NCBI GenBank assembly: GCA_036123135.1
Contig: JAZADZ010000008.1
Location: 1 to 10,516, forward strand
Length of the DNA stretch: 10,516 nucleotides
Origin: GCA-2716065 sp036123135
Lineage (GTDB): Bacteria; Bacteroidota; Bacteroidia; Flavobacteriales_D; Parvicellaceae
Reading direction: 5' to 3'
Shown here: in pieces, positions 1-5,653 of the stretch
Numbering within the stretch: the stretch's first letter is position 1
Layout of the letters: each line of letters begins with the position of its first letter
Made by a program: the position numbers and the translations under genes
The notes under the pieces: generated by a model
The model's database searches: none
What the model saw: the letters and a program-made list of their open reading frames with translations, nothing else
What the model was told of the DNA's origin: nothing

Positions 1-1
1 T

Positions 2-1084
2 GTTCTTAGGAAACACATTAAAACGAAAAATGCAGTAGGTGAGCAGTACTACCAAAAACAGCTTACCGAAATGGAGGCTAAATATAAAGTTGACATCAAA
101 GAAAAACACATCCAATTACTTTTAAAAGACAGCCTTCACAAGAACGAAATTGTAACCAATCAGCTTAATCAGCTGTCTTGGAGAAAAAAGGAAGCTAATT
201 ATTTAATCCTAGGAGGAATTCTGCTTTTTTTAGGAACTATTTTTAGTTCATATTTCCTTTTTAAATACAGAAGAGTCAATAAACTTATTTTTGCTCAGAA
301 AAATAAAGTAGAACACCAAAAAAGTGTAATTGAAGTTAAAAATAGAGACATTACTGATAGTATTAAATATGCTGAACGTATTCAAAAAACAATGCTTCCT
401 GCAGACGGTTTAGTTCAGCACCATTTAAAAGATGCTTTTGTGCTGTATAAGCCTAAAGATATTGTTGCTGGAGATTTTTATTGGCTCGAAAAGAAAAACA
501 ATTCTGTTCTGTTCGGTGTTGCAGATTGTACCGGACATGGTGTGCCAGGAGCAATTGTAAGTGTGGTATGCTATAACGCACTTAACCGGTCGGTGAGACA
601 ATATGGATTAACAAAACCAAACGAGGTGCTTGATAAGTCGAAAGAAATTATTGTTGATGCGTTTAGTCAAAACGAGGATGTAAGAGATGGAATGGATGCT
701 GCATTATGTAGCATTGAGGAGAATAAGCTTTTATTTTCAGGAGCAAACAACCCCCTTTGGTTATTTCGCTCGGGAGAGCTAATCGTTTACAAACCTGACC
801 GTCAGCCTGTAGGAAAGCATGAAGTTGAAAATCCTTTTTCTCTTTTGGAGGTTGATTTGGAAAAAGGCGATACCGTTTATATATTTTCAGATGGTTTTGC
901 TGATCAGTTTGGAGGAGAAAAGAACAAGAAATTTAAATCGACACAGCTTAAACGATTATTGCATTCTATCCAAAAAGAGGACATGCAAAAGCAAAAACAC
1001 ATATTAAGCAAGGAATTTGACGGTTGGCGAGGGAATTATGAACAAATGGACGATGTTTGTTTGATGGGTGTTAGAATAAATTAA
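2..1084 (+). CDS. SpoIIE/PP2C-type serine phosphatase, membrane-anchored (5' partial)
   Basis: The product is the C-terminal part of a membrane signalling protein with a SpoIIE/PP2C-type phosphatase domain, which in this family removes phosphate from Ser/Thr of partner-switching or other regulatory proteins. The frame is open from base 2 to the stop at 1082-1084, so the true start lies left of the window; the ATG at 71 is internal. Counting from that ATG, a coiled-coil-like stretch (1-40) is followed by one membrane segment (about 42-66), a second coiled-coil-like linker (70-105) and the phosphatase domain (about 120-337). Metal-binding acidic motifs are visible: GDFYW (134-138), ADCTGHG (151-157), DGMDA (206-210), SDG (273-275) and DD (327-328), so the catalytic core looks intact. 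In Bacteroidota such proteins often carry N-terminal TPR repeats before the MEAKY-like coiled coil; that part is outside the window and is inferred. The family assignment is firm. The partner protein cannot be told. Confidence 0.9.
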   Translation, partial: VLRKHIKTKNAVGEQYYQKQLTEMEAKYKVDIKEKHIQLLLKDSLHKNEIVTNQLNQLSWRKKEANYLILGGILLFLGTIFSSYFLFKYRRVNKLIFAQKNKVEHQKSVIEVKNRDITDSIKYAERIQKTMLPADGLVQHHLKDAFVLYKPKDIVAGDFYWLEKKNNSVLFGVADCTGHGVPGAIVSVVCYNALNRSVRQYGLTKPNEVLDKSKEIIVDAFSQNEDVRDGMDAALCSIEENKLLFSGANNPLWLFRSGELIVYKPDRQPVGKHEVENPFSLLEVDLEKGDTVYIFSDGFADQFGGEKNKKFKSTQLKRLLHSIQKEDMQKQKHILSKEFDGWRGNYEQMDDVCLMGVRIN

Positions 1085-1111
1085 CAGCCATTGAAGTTAA
1101 AACCAATTAAA

Positions 1112-1143
1112 AATCTTAAGCTTATTGCTTTAAGCTTTTGATT
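1112..1143 (+). terminator. candidate terminator hairpin after the phosphatase gene
   Basis: Two 13-nt arms (1112-1124 and 1131-1143) pair at 11 of 13 positions around a 6-nt loop; the innermost 7 bp (AAGCTTA/TAAGCTT) are perfect. It lies 28 nt after the phosphatase stop. The downstream sequence is AT-rich but is not a clean T run, so termination is plausible rather than certain. The rest of the 197-nt gap (1085-1281) is very AT-rich, and I see no convincing promoter for the next gene in it. Confidence 0.4.
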
Positions 1144-1281
1144 ATATTTTATATATCCTTTTATAAAATTTTAATCATCTAATTTTCAGTATTTTATATA
1201 TTATTTATTCAAAAAATAATATACGGTTTCAAATAAATTTTATTTTCGAGAAATTCCTAAATACTTTACTTTTAATAAGTA

Positions 1282-1899
1282 ATGATTCTTATTGAAAGTT
1301 ACAAAGACAAGAGAAGAGCTCTAGAAATTTTAAACGATGCTTTTTTGGATACGCCTGGAATAATGTGGGTTCTTAAAAGAAGATCAAAGGTTTCAAAAAA
1401 AATGACAATTCGTGTTTTATTTTATGAGGGAATGGCAAAAAAAGGGGCTTACATGACATCCAATAAAAATGGTGTGCTTTTATTTTTTGCTGCCGATAAT
1501 AGAGGGTTTAACATCTTTAATGGATTTAGAAAAGTCTTTCTTGTTCTTTTTTTTGCAGGAATTAAAAATGGAATGAGATTGATCAAGTATCGAAAAATCA
1601 TTTCGGAAATAAGACCTAAGAACGCATTGGTGGGGTTTCTTGTAGCAACCGATAGAAAGGTAATAGGCAGTAGAGCAGCATATGAAATTAATAGGGAAAT
1701 GACCAAAATGGGCGAGTTAGAAAAAAGACCGATTTGCCTAGAAACATCAATTCCTAGAGCAAAAAAATTGTACGAGCTTGCTGGCTATAAAGTGTATCAC
1801 ACGATTAAACACCCCTATGAAGAGTCAACTATTTGGTTTTTAAAAAAGGAGTTTAAAATTGGAAAGGAAAAAGATATATTTTCAAAAAGAAAAGGATAG
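1282..1899 (+). CDS. GNAT-like N-acyltransferase, first gene of the desaturase operon
   Basis: The 205-residue product resembles GNAT acyltransferases, which move an acyl group from acyl-CoA to an amine. The best evidence is the C-terminal half. A beta-strand/loop/helix region LVGFLVATDRKVIGSR (about 116-131) lies where the CoA pyrophosphate loop should be. It is followed by ICLETSIPRAKKLYELAGYKV (151-171, with a typical LETS...LYE..GY pattern) and a final strand STIWFLKK (182-189). The pyrophosphate loop is degenerate: the usual QGxGIGS pattern is DRKVIGS, so the first glycine is replaced by valine. The middle (80-110) is hydrophobic and basic. The start ATG at 1282 has no clear Shine-Dalgarno, as is usual in this phylum. 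The 3' end overlaps the next gene by 41 nt, suggesting co-translation with two desaturases. The acceptor is unknown. An acyl-lipid or lipid-amine substrate is an inference from context only. Confidence 0.7.
   Translation: MILIESYKDKRRALEILNDAFLDTPGIMWVLKRRSKVSKKMTIRVLFYEGMAKKGAYMTSNKNGVLLFFAADNRGFNIFNGFRKVFLVLFFAGIKNGMRLIKYRKIISEIRPKNALVGFLVATDRKVIGSRAAYEINREMTKMGELEKRPICLETSIPRAKKLYELAGYKVYHTIKHPYEESTIWFLKKEFKIGKEKDIFSKRKG
1846..1851 (+). promoter_or_regulatory. strong Shine-Dalgarno for the TTG-started desaturase
   Basis: AAGGAG sits inside the upstream acyltransferase gene, 7 nt before the TTG at 1859. This is ideal spacing and decides the start of the desaturase gene, because no ATG is available at the expected N-terminus. 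A strong Shine-Dalgarno stands out here, since the other starts in the window lack one. Confidence 0.75.
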
Positions 1900-2962
1900 T
1901 TTTTTTCAGGATTTAAAGTCTGAAATAGACAGCTATTTTTCAGAAAATAAATTGAATACAACTGCTAATGGTTTTTTTTATGCTAAAGCAATTTTATTTA
2001 CTTCGGTATATATTCTATCATACATAAGTATATATGTATTTGGGGATAATATATACTTCTTATTTCTTATTTATCCTTTTATAGGAATATGGGGAGTTTT
2101 TTTAGGATTAAATGTAGGTCACGATGCAGCGCACAATGCGGTATTCAAAAAGAGGAAATATAATTTTATTTTACTACACGTTTTTGATCTCTTGGGAACA
2201 AATTCTTACAATTGGAAAAATCGACACATTGGTGCTCATCATTTGTTTCCTAACATTATGCACTACGATTCTGATATTCAGCAATCTAACGTTGTAAAGA
2301 TTTTTCCCAAAGACCAACACAAAAGCTTTCATAGATTTCAACATTTATACATGCCTTTTTTATATATGATTTATATATTTCGTTGGGTAGTATACAGAGA
2401 TTTCAAGGATTTATTTTCAAAAAAAATTGGCGCATTCAATAACACCAATTTCCCGAAAAAAGAAATAATTAAAATGGTGTTTTTTAAAGCATTATACTTA
2501 TTGCTTACAATATTTCTTCCTGCTTTAATTGTAGGACATGCATTGATTCTTTTTTTTATTTTATTTCTTTTACTCACTGCATTTGCAAGTTTGTGCATCA
2601 CTATGGTTTTGCTTAGCACTCACGTTGGTGAAGAAGCTAATTTTCCAGAACCTGATTCAAATGGCGTTATGCCTCACAGTTGGTCTCATCACCATCTTAA
2701 AACAGCTGCTGATTTTTCAACAGAAAGTTTCGTAATAACGCATCTATTTGGAGCGTTTAATCACCATGTCATTCATCATCTTTTTCAAAACATATGTCAC
2801 ATTCATTACCCTCAATTGACTAAAATTTTAAAAAGAGTAGCTAGTAAACATAATCTCAAGTATCGGTCAACAAAACATTTGCATTTGGCGGTTTTCTCAC
2901 ACTTTAAATTGCTTTACAACAACAGTTCAAAATTTAAGATTAAAACTCAAAATGATGGATAG
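1859..2962 (+). CDS. Membrane fatty-acid desaturase (acyl-lipid/acyl-CoA type), TTG start
   Basis: This 367-residue integral-membrane di-iron enzyme is predicted to insert a double bond in a fatty acyl chain using O2 and reduced ferredoxin or cytochrome. Three histidine boxes are present: HDAAH (88-92), HIGAHH (123-128) and HHVIHH (302-307), with an extra His cluster at 273-279 (HSWSHHH). Hydrophobic segments lie at about 43-62, 66-86, 164-176 and 207-255. The N-terminus (KIYF...KEKDSFFQDLKSEIDSYF) matches the usual start of Bacteroidota acyl-CoA desaturases. The tail after box 3 (NICHIHYPQLTKILK, 311-325) is typical of the front-end-like group. That group normally has QxEHH in box 3, whereas here the first position is His (HVIHH). 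The following FP is FQ, and the usual HQL after the SW motif is HHHL. The start is TTG at 1859 with AAGGAG 7 nt upstream. The gene overlaps the preceding one by 41 nt and the next by 11 nt. Regiospecificity cannot be read from sequence. Confidence 0.88.
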   Translation: MERKKIYFQKEKDSFFQDLKSEIDSYFSENKLNTTANGFFYAKAILFTSVYILSYISIYVFGDNIYFLFLIYPFIGIWGVFLGLNVGHDAAHNAVFKKRKYNFILLHVFDLLGTNSYNWKNRHIGAHHLFPNIMHYDSDIQQSNVVKIFPKDQHKSFHRFQHLYMPFLYMIYIFRWVVYRDFKDLFSKKIGAFNNTNFPKKEIIKMVFFKALYLLLTIFLPALIVGHALILFFILFLLLTAFASLCITMVLLSTHVGEEANFPEPDSNGVMPHSWSHHHLKTAADFSTESFVITHLFGAFNHHVIHHLFQNICHIHYPQLTKILKRVASKHNLKYRSTKHLHLAVFSHFKLLYNNSSKFKIKTQNDG

Positions 2963-3911
2963 TATCATATTACGAACACTTAAATTCAGGAAGGAAAACA
3001 AACGGTTGAGTTGGTTTCATTCAATCAGCTCAATAGTGCTATTGATTTTTTTTATTTTTTGCGCACTATTCGTTGAAAAATTTTGGTCAGGTTTTTTGTT
3101 TAGTTTGGCTATTGCCGCAATGATTTCAAGATCATTCATTATTTACCATGATTACGCTCATGGAACCATTTTAAGAAAATCATATTTTGCCAAAGCCATG
3201 TACTTCATTTATGGAATCTATGTGCTTGCTCCTTTAAACGTATGGAAGAGAAGTCATGATTATCATCACAGAAACATTGGTAAATTTTTCAAACCAAGTA
3301 TTGGTTCTTATCCTTTAGTTTCAAAGAAGAAGTTTAATAATTTTTCAAAAGTTAAAAAAGTCAGCTATCTTTTTGTCCGACACCCTATTGTGATACTGTT
3401 TGGATATCTCTTTACTTTCCTTTATGGAATGTGTATTCATCCTTTTATTAGCAATCCAAAAAAACATTTCGACTCATTGCTTGCGTTATGTTTTCATTTT
3501 TCATATATGTTTTTAGTTTTTTCCATGAAAGACATTCAGCATGTTTTACTAGTCGTGATCATTCCACATTTTTTAGCGTCAGCACTTGGTGCATACTTGT
3601 TTTATGTTCAACACAACTTTCCGGATGCGAAGTATAAGAATAAAGACAATTGGAATTATACGTTTTCCGCATTGGAGTCTTCAAGTTTTCTTAAAATGAA
3701 TAAAGTAATGCGTTGGATAACCGGGAATATAGGCTATCATCATATACATCATTTAAATCCATCGATTCCATTTTACAAGCTTCCAGAAGCAATGGAAAGC
3801 ATTGTTGAGCTTCAAAACCCAAAAAGCACTTCCTTTAAATTAAGAGATATCATAGCATGCTTAAAACTTAAGGTGTGGGATGAAGATACTCAAATGATGA
3901 CAGGAGTATAA
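2952..3911 (+). CDS. Membrane fatty-acid desaturase, omega-6/delta-12-like subfamily
   Basis: This 319-residue membrane desaturase belongs to a different subfamily from its neighbour. The histidine boxes are HDYAH (66-70), HDYHH (102-106) and HHIHH (263-267). The motifs FYVQHNF (217-223) and TGNIGYHHIHHL (257-268), ending in NPSIPFYKLPEA, are hallmarks of the DesA/omega-6 (delta-12) type. Hydrophobic segments lie at about 25-60, 83-95, 143-163, 177-190 and 197-218. The boxes are complete, so the enzyme is probably active. In this family the substrate is an acyl chain of a membrane lipid or acyl-CoA, and the usual reaction adds a second double bond near an existing one. The start is ATG 2952 (or the adjacent ATG 2955); it overlaps the previous gene's stop by 11 or 8 nt, so the two desaturases are probably translationally coupled. 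No Shine-Dalgarno is evident. It is the last gene of the operon and converges on the minus-strand cluster. Confidence 0.9.
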   Translation: MMDSIILRTLKFRKENKRLSWFHSISSIVLLIFFIFCALFVEKFWSGFLFSLAIAAMISRSFIIYHDYAHGTILRKSYFAKAMYFIYGIYVLAPLNVWKRSHDYHHRNIGKFFKPSIGSYPLVSKKKFNNFSKVKKVSYLFVRHPIVILFGYLFTFLYGMCIHPFISNPKKHFDSLLALCFHFSYMFLVFSMKDIQHVLLVVIIPHFLASALGAYLFYVQHNFPDAKYKNKDNWNYTFSALESSSFLKMNKVMRWITGNIGYHHIHHLNPSIPFYKLPEAMESIVELQNPKSTSFKLRDIIACLKLKVWDEDTQMMTGV

Positions 3912-3924
3912 ACAATTCCGAACC

Positions 3925-3943
3925 ATTTTTGCTATCCAAAAAT
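3925..3943. terminator. possible bidirectional terminator between convergent genes
   Basis: A 7-bp hairpin, ATTTTTG/CAAAAAT with loop ctatc, lies in the 68-nt gap between the second desaturase and the repeat-protein gene. An outer pair, AACCAT (3921-3926) and ATGGTT (3955-3960), could alternatively form a larger stem. The stem is AT-rich and weak; its position between convergent stops is the main argument. Confidence 0.3.
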
Positions 3944-3979
3944 TCAACAAGCAGATGGTTTTAAGAGAAGCTATTTGTT

Positions 3980-5110
3980 TTAATTGCATTTAAAACAGGC
4001 ATCCATTGGAACATTTGTGCCATTAAGAATTGAAACACCAATGGGCCAATTTGTCCACCCAGCTGGGCAGGTTTGACCATCATAAATGTACATCACTAAA
4101 CAAGGTGAATCGGTGTAACAAGCATCAACAGGAGCGCCTCCAAATATTGCCACATTGATTTGTTGAGTATTCCATCCAGTTGGACAGCTCTGTCCATTGT
4201 AGATGTACATCAACGCTCCTGGAGAGGAACTAGCTGTAGGAGTAAAAGCCACCCAATTTGAACCATTGAATTCAAGTAAATCTCCTGCGTTTGCATTTGA
4301 AGGAAGTTCAATTTCATTTGTTGGATCGTTGTCAGCATCATCAATTAAATCAATGGCATATGCTCCTAAAAAAATTTGACCACCATTTGAAAGATACATC
4401 GTGTCATTTGAAAACGAGAGCACTTGGATTTCATTGTTGGGGTCAGCATCAGCATCATTTACACCATCTTGTATGGAGGATAAATCTATAGTGTTTGCAC
4501 TGGAGATGGTGAGGTTTGTTCCATTAACTGAAAGGTTCTGAATTTCATTGTTGGGGTCAGCGTCGGCATCGTTCACACCATCTTGTAAGGAGGATAAATC
4601 TACAGTGTTTGCACTGGAGATGGTGAGGTTTGTTCCATTGATTGAAAGGTTCTGAATTTCATTATTGGGATCAGCGTCAGCATCATTGACTTGATCGTTT
4701 TCTACATTTTCTGCAAGTTTACTGAACAGAGCATAGGGCACACTTAAAAGCTGTGATGTTCCACTAATTGAATAGTTGGTTCCACCACTAGGATCCGTTT
4801 CCGAATGGATAAAATATGGACCATTTCCCCAATCAATTGCTGATAAAGAACCTATTGTTGATGTACCGTCTCCAATTTCGATTGAAATTAGACCATTTTG
4901 ATTTGTTGAGGTGGTATGTTGCTCCTGAAATACAATTGTTCCAGAAACCGAACCTTGTCGTATACTTATTTGAGTTCCGATGTTAGAATTTTGAATCAAA
5001 CTCTCCGAAGCATCTCTTATTACGGATTGATAACTCATTTTTTCAGGTGTCTGAGCACATGCAAAGCTGGTTACTATTAGAGCAATAAAAAAGCCGAATG
5101 ATTTTTTCAT
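3980..5110 (-). CDS. Exported repeat protein with DADADPNNE repeats and C-terminal CPxGW doublet
   Basis: This is a 376-residue exported protein of unknown function. A signal peptide (MKKSFGFFIALIVTSFACAQ) suggests cleavage near residue 19; Cys18 makes a lipoprotein conceivable, but the lipobox is poor. Residues 24-135 form an N-terminal region common in Bacteroidota surface and tail-fibre-like proteins (MSYQSVIRDASESLI... to LLSVPYALFSKLAENV). Next come repeats headed by NDADADPNNEIQ at 142, 180 and 218, with a diverged copy at 257 (DDADNDPTNEIE); the period is 38 residues. The Asp spacing resembles calcium-binding loops, but that is inference. The C-terminus holds two copies of MYIY(N/D)GQ(S/T)CP(T/A)GW (301 and 340), each with three cysteines (309, 331, 337 and 348, 372, 375). 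CPxGW recalls tail-collar-like domains. No T9SS sorting tail is visible. The start ATG lies 3 nt after the T9SS gene's stop, so the two are probably co-transcribed. An adhesin or structural surface role is likely but unproven. Confidence 0.8.
   Translation of the reverse strand: MKKSFGFFIALIVTSFACAQTPEKMSYQSVIRDASESLIQNSNIGTQISIRQGSVSGTIVFQEQHTTSTNQNGLISIEIGDGTSTIGSLSAIDWGNGPYFIHSETDPSGGTNYSISGTSQLLSVPYALFSKLAENVENDQVNDADADPNNEIQNLSINGTNLTISSANTVDLSSLQDGVNDADADPNNEIQNLSVNGTNLTISSANTIDLSSIQDGVNDADADPNNEIQVLSFSNDTMYLSNGGQIFLGAYAIDLIDDADNDPTNEIELPSNANAGDLLEFNGSNWVAFTPTASSSPGALMYIYNGQSCPTGWNTQQINVAIFGGAPVDACYTDSPCLVMYIYDGQTCPAGWTNWPIGVSILNGTNVPMDACFKCN
3983..4210 (-). repeat. C-terminal 39-residue CPxGW doublet
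   Basis: Two tandem copies (residues 301-339 and 340-376) share MYIY(N/D)GQ, CPxGW and a later (P)xDAC element. Each has three cysteines, suggesting disulfide-bonded modules outside the cytoplasm. The copies are clearly diverged at the protein level, so this is an old duplication. Confidence 0.75.
4460..4687 (-). repeat. Two tandem 114-bp repeats (about 92% identical) plus diverged partial copies
   Basis: Positions 4574-4687 and 4460-4573 align without gaps and differ at 9 of 114 bases by eye. Each encodes a 38-residue unit beginning NDADADPNNEIQ and ending in a DLSS(L/I)QDGV segment. A partial third copy starts at 4459 (to about 4424) and a diverged fourth lies at 4307-4342. The high DNA identity suggests recent duplication or gene conversion, and copy number could vary between strains. 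Confidence 0.85.
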
Positions 5111-5113
5111 GTT

Positions 5114-5641
5114 TTAATTTTTAATGAGTTTAAACTTTTTGATTACTGTGTTGTTTTCCAAAACAGTCAAGATATAGGTGCTAGATTTTAACTGCTGAGT
5201 TTTTATTGTAGTGGTTTTTCCGATGATTTGATTGCTTTGTAAAAGTGTTCCGTTCATATCGAACAGAACGAATGTCAACTTTTCATTTTTTAAATTGTCG
5301 ATTTGTAGTGTAATTCCGTCTATAGTTGGATTTGGAAATGCAATAAGTTTAAGGTTACTTGCCACCAAATCACTACTTGACAGTGCAAACAATTCATATG
5401 CATGCTGAACGCCAAGTGCTGATGAACCCGAACCTGCCGTGTAGGTTGTGTAATCAATTTGTCCAATGGTATAGCTACAAGAACCCCCACTACCTGTTGC
5501 ATCGTCACCTGAACTAGTTACTGTTTTTTGTGCAAACAATCCTACTGAACCAGAAAGTAAAAGAGCAATTATGAGGAGTACTTTAAATTGTACCAAAAAG
5601 TGCTCAAATATGAAACATTTAGATTTGAAAGTTGTATTCAA
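5114..5641 (-). CDS. Small T9SS-secreted protein with type A sorting tail (TTG start)
   Basis: The 175-residue precursor is predicted to be exported by Sec and then across the outer membrane by the type IX secretion system. A signal peptide (about 19-37, VLLIIALLLSGSVGLFA) precedes a short domain (TVTSSGDDATGSGGSCSYTIGQ, 40-61, then a GVQHAYEL segment at 77-84) seen at the N-terminus of many Bacteroidota surface proteins. The C-terminal ~80 residues are a type A sorting domain: FPNPT (102-106), LFDMNGTLLQS (126-136), then a TYILTV strand and the basic end KKFKLIKN. The mature protein is thus little more than the small domain plus the sorting tail. The only start far enough upstream is TTG at 5641 (an in-frame TAA lies two codons before it). 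It gives an unusually long 18-residue n-region, so a start nearer the hydrophobic core, such as the TTG encoding residue 16, is possible. It sits 12 nt after the serine hydrolase stop and 3 nt before the repeat-protein gene. Function unknown. Confidence 0.82.
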   Translation of the reverse strand: MNTTFKSKCFIFEHFLVQFKVLLIIALLLSGSVGLFAQKTVTSSGDDATGSGGSCSYTIGQIDYTTYTAGSGSSALGVQHAYELFALSSSDLVASNLKLIAFPNPTIDGITLQIDNLKNEKLTFVLFDMNGTLLQSNQIIGKTTTIKTQQLKSSTYILTVLENNTVIKKFKLIKN

Positions 5642-5653
5642 TTTTTAAATTGT

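Noticed and set aside
71..73. ATG at 71 as the true start of the phosphatase gene
   Set aside because: The frame is open back to base 2 with no stop, and the encoded residues look like the continuous coiled coil that precedes the membrane segment in this family, so the gene begins outside the window.
1449..1706. A hydrophobic minus-strand reading frame inside the acyltransferase gene
   Set aside because: It is antisense to a gene with a recognisable GNAT C-terminus and has no start context of its own.
1859..1899. Frameshift that should fuse the acyltransferase and the first desaturase
   Set aside because: The desaturase has its own start with a strong Shine-Dalgarno and a family-typical N-terminus, and the acyltransferase ends normally after its last strand, so these are two overlapping genes.
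4424..4687. CRISPR-like array
   Set aside because: The repeats are 114 bp, directly adjacent and without spacers, and they keep the reading frame of an exported protein.
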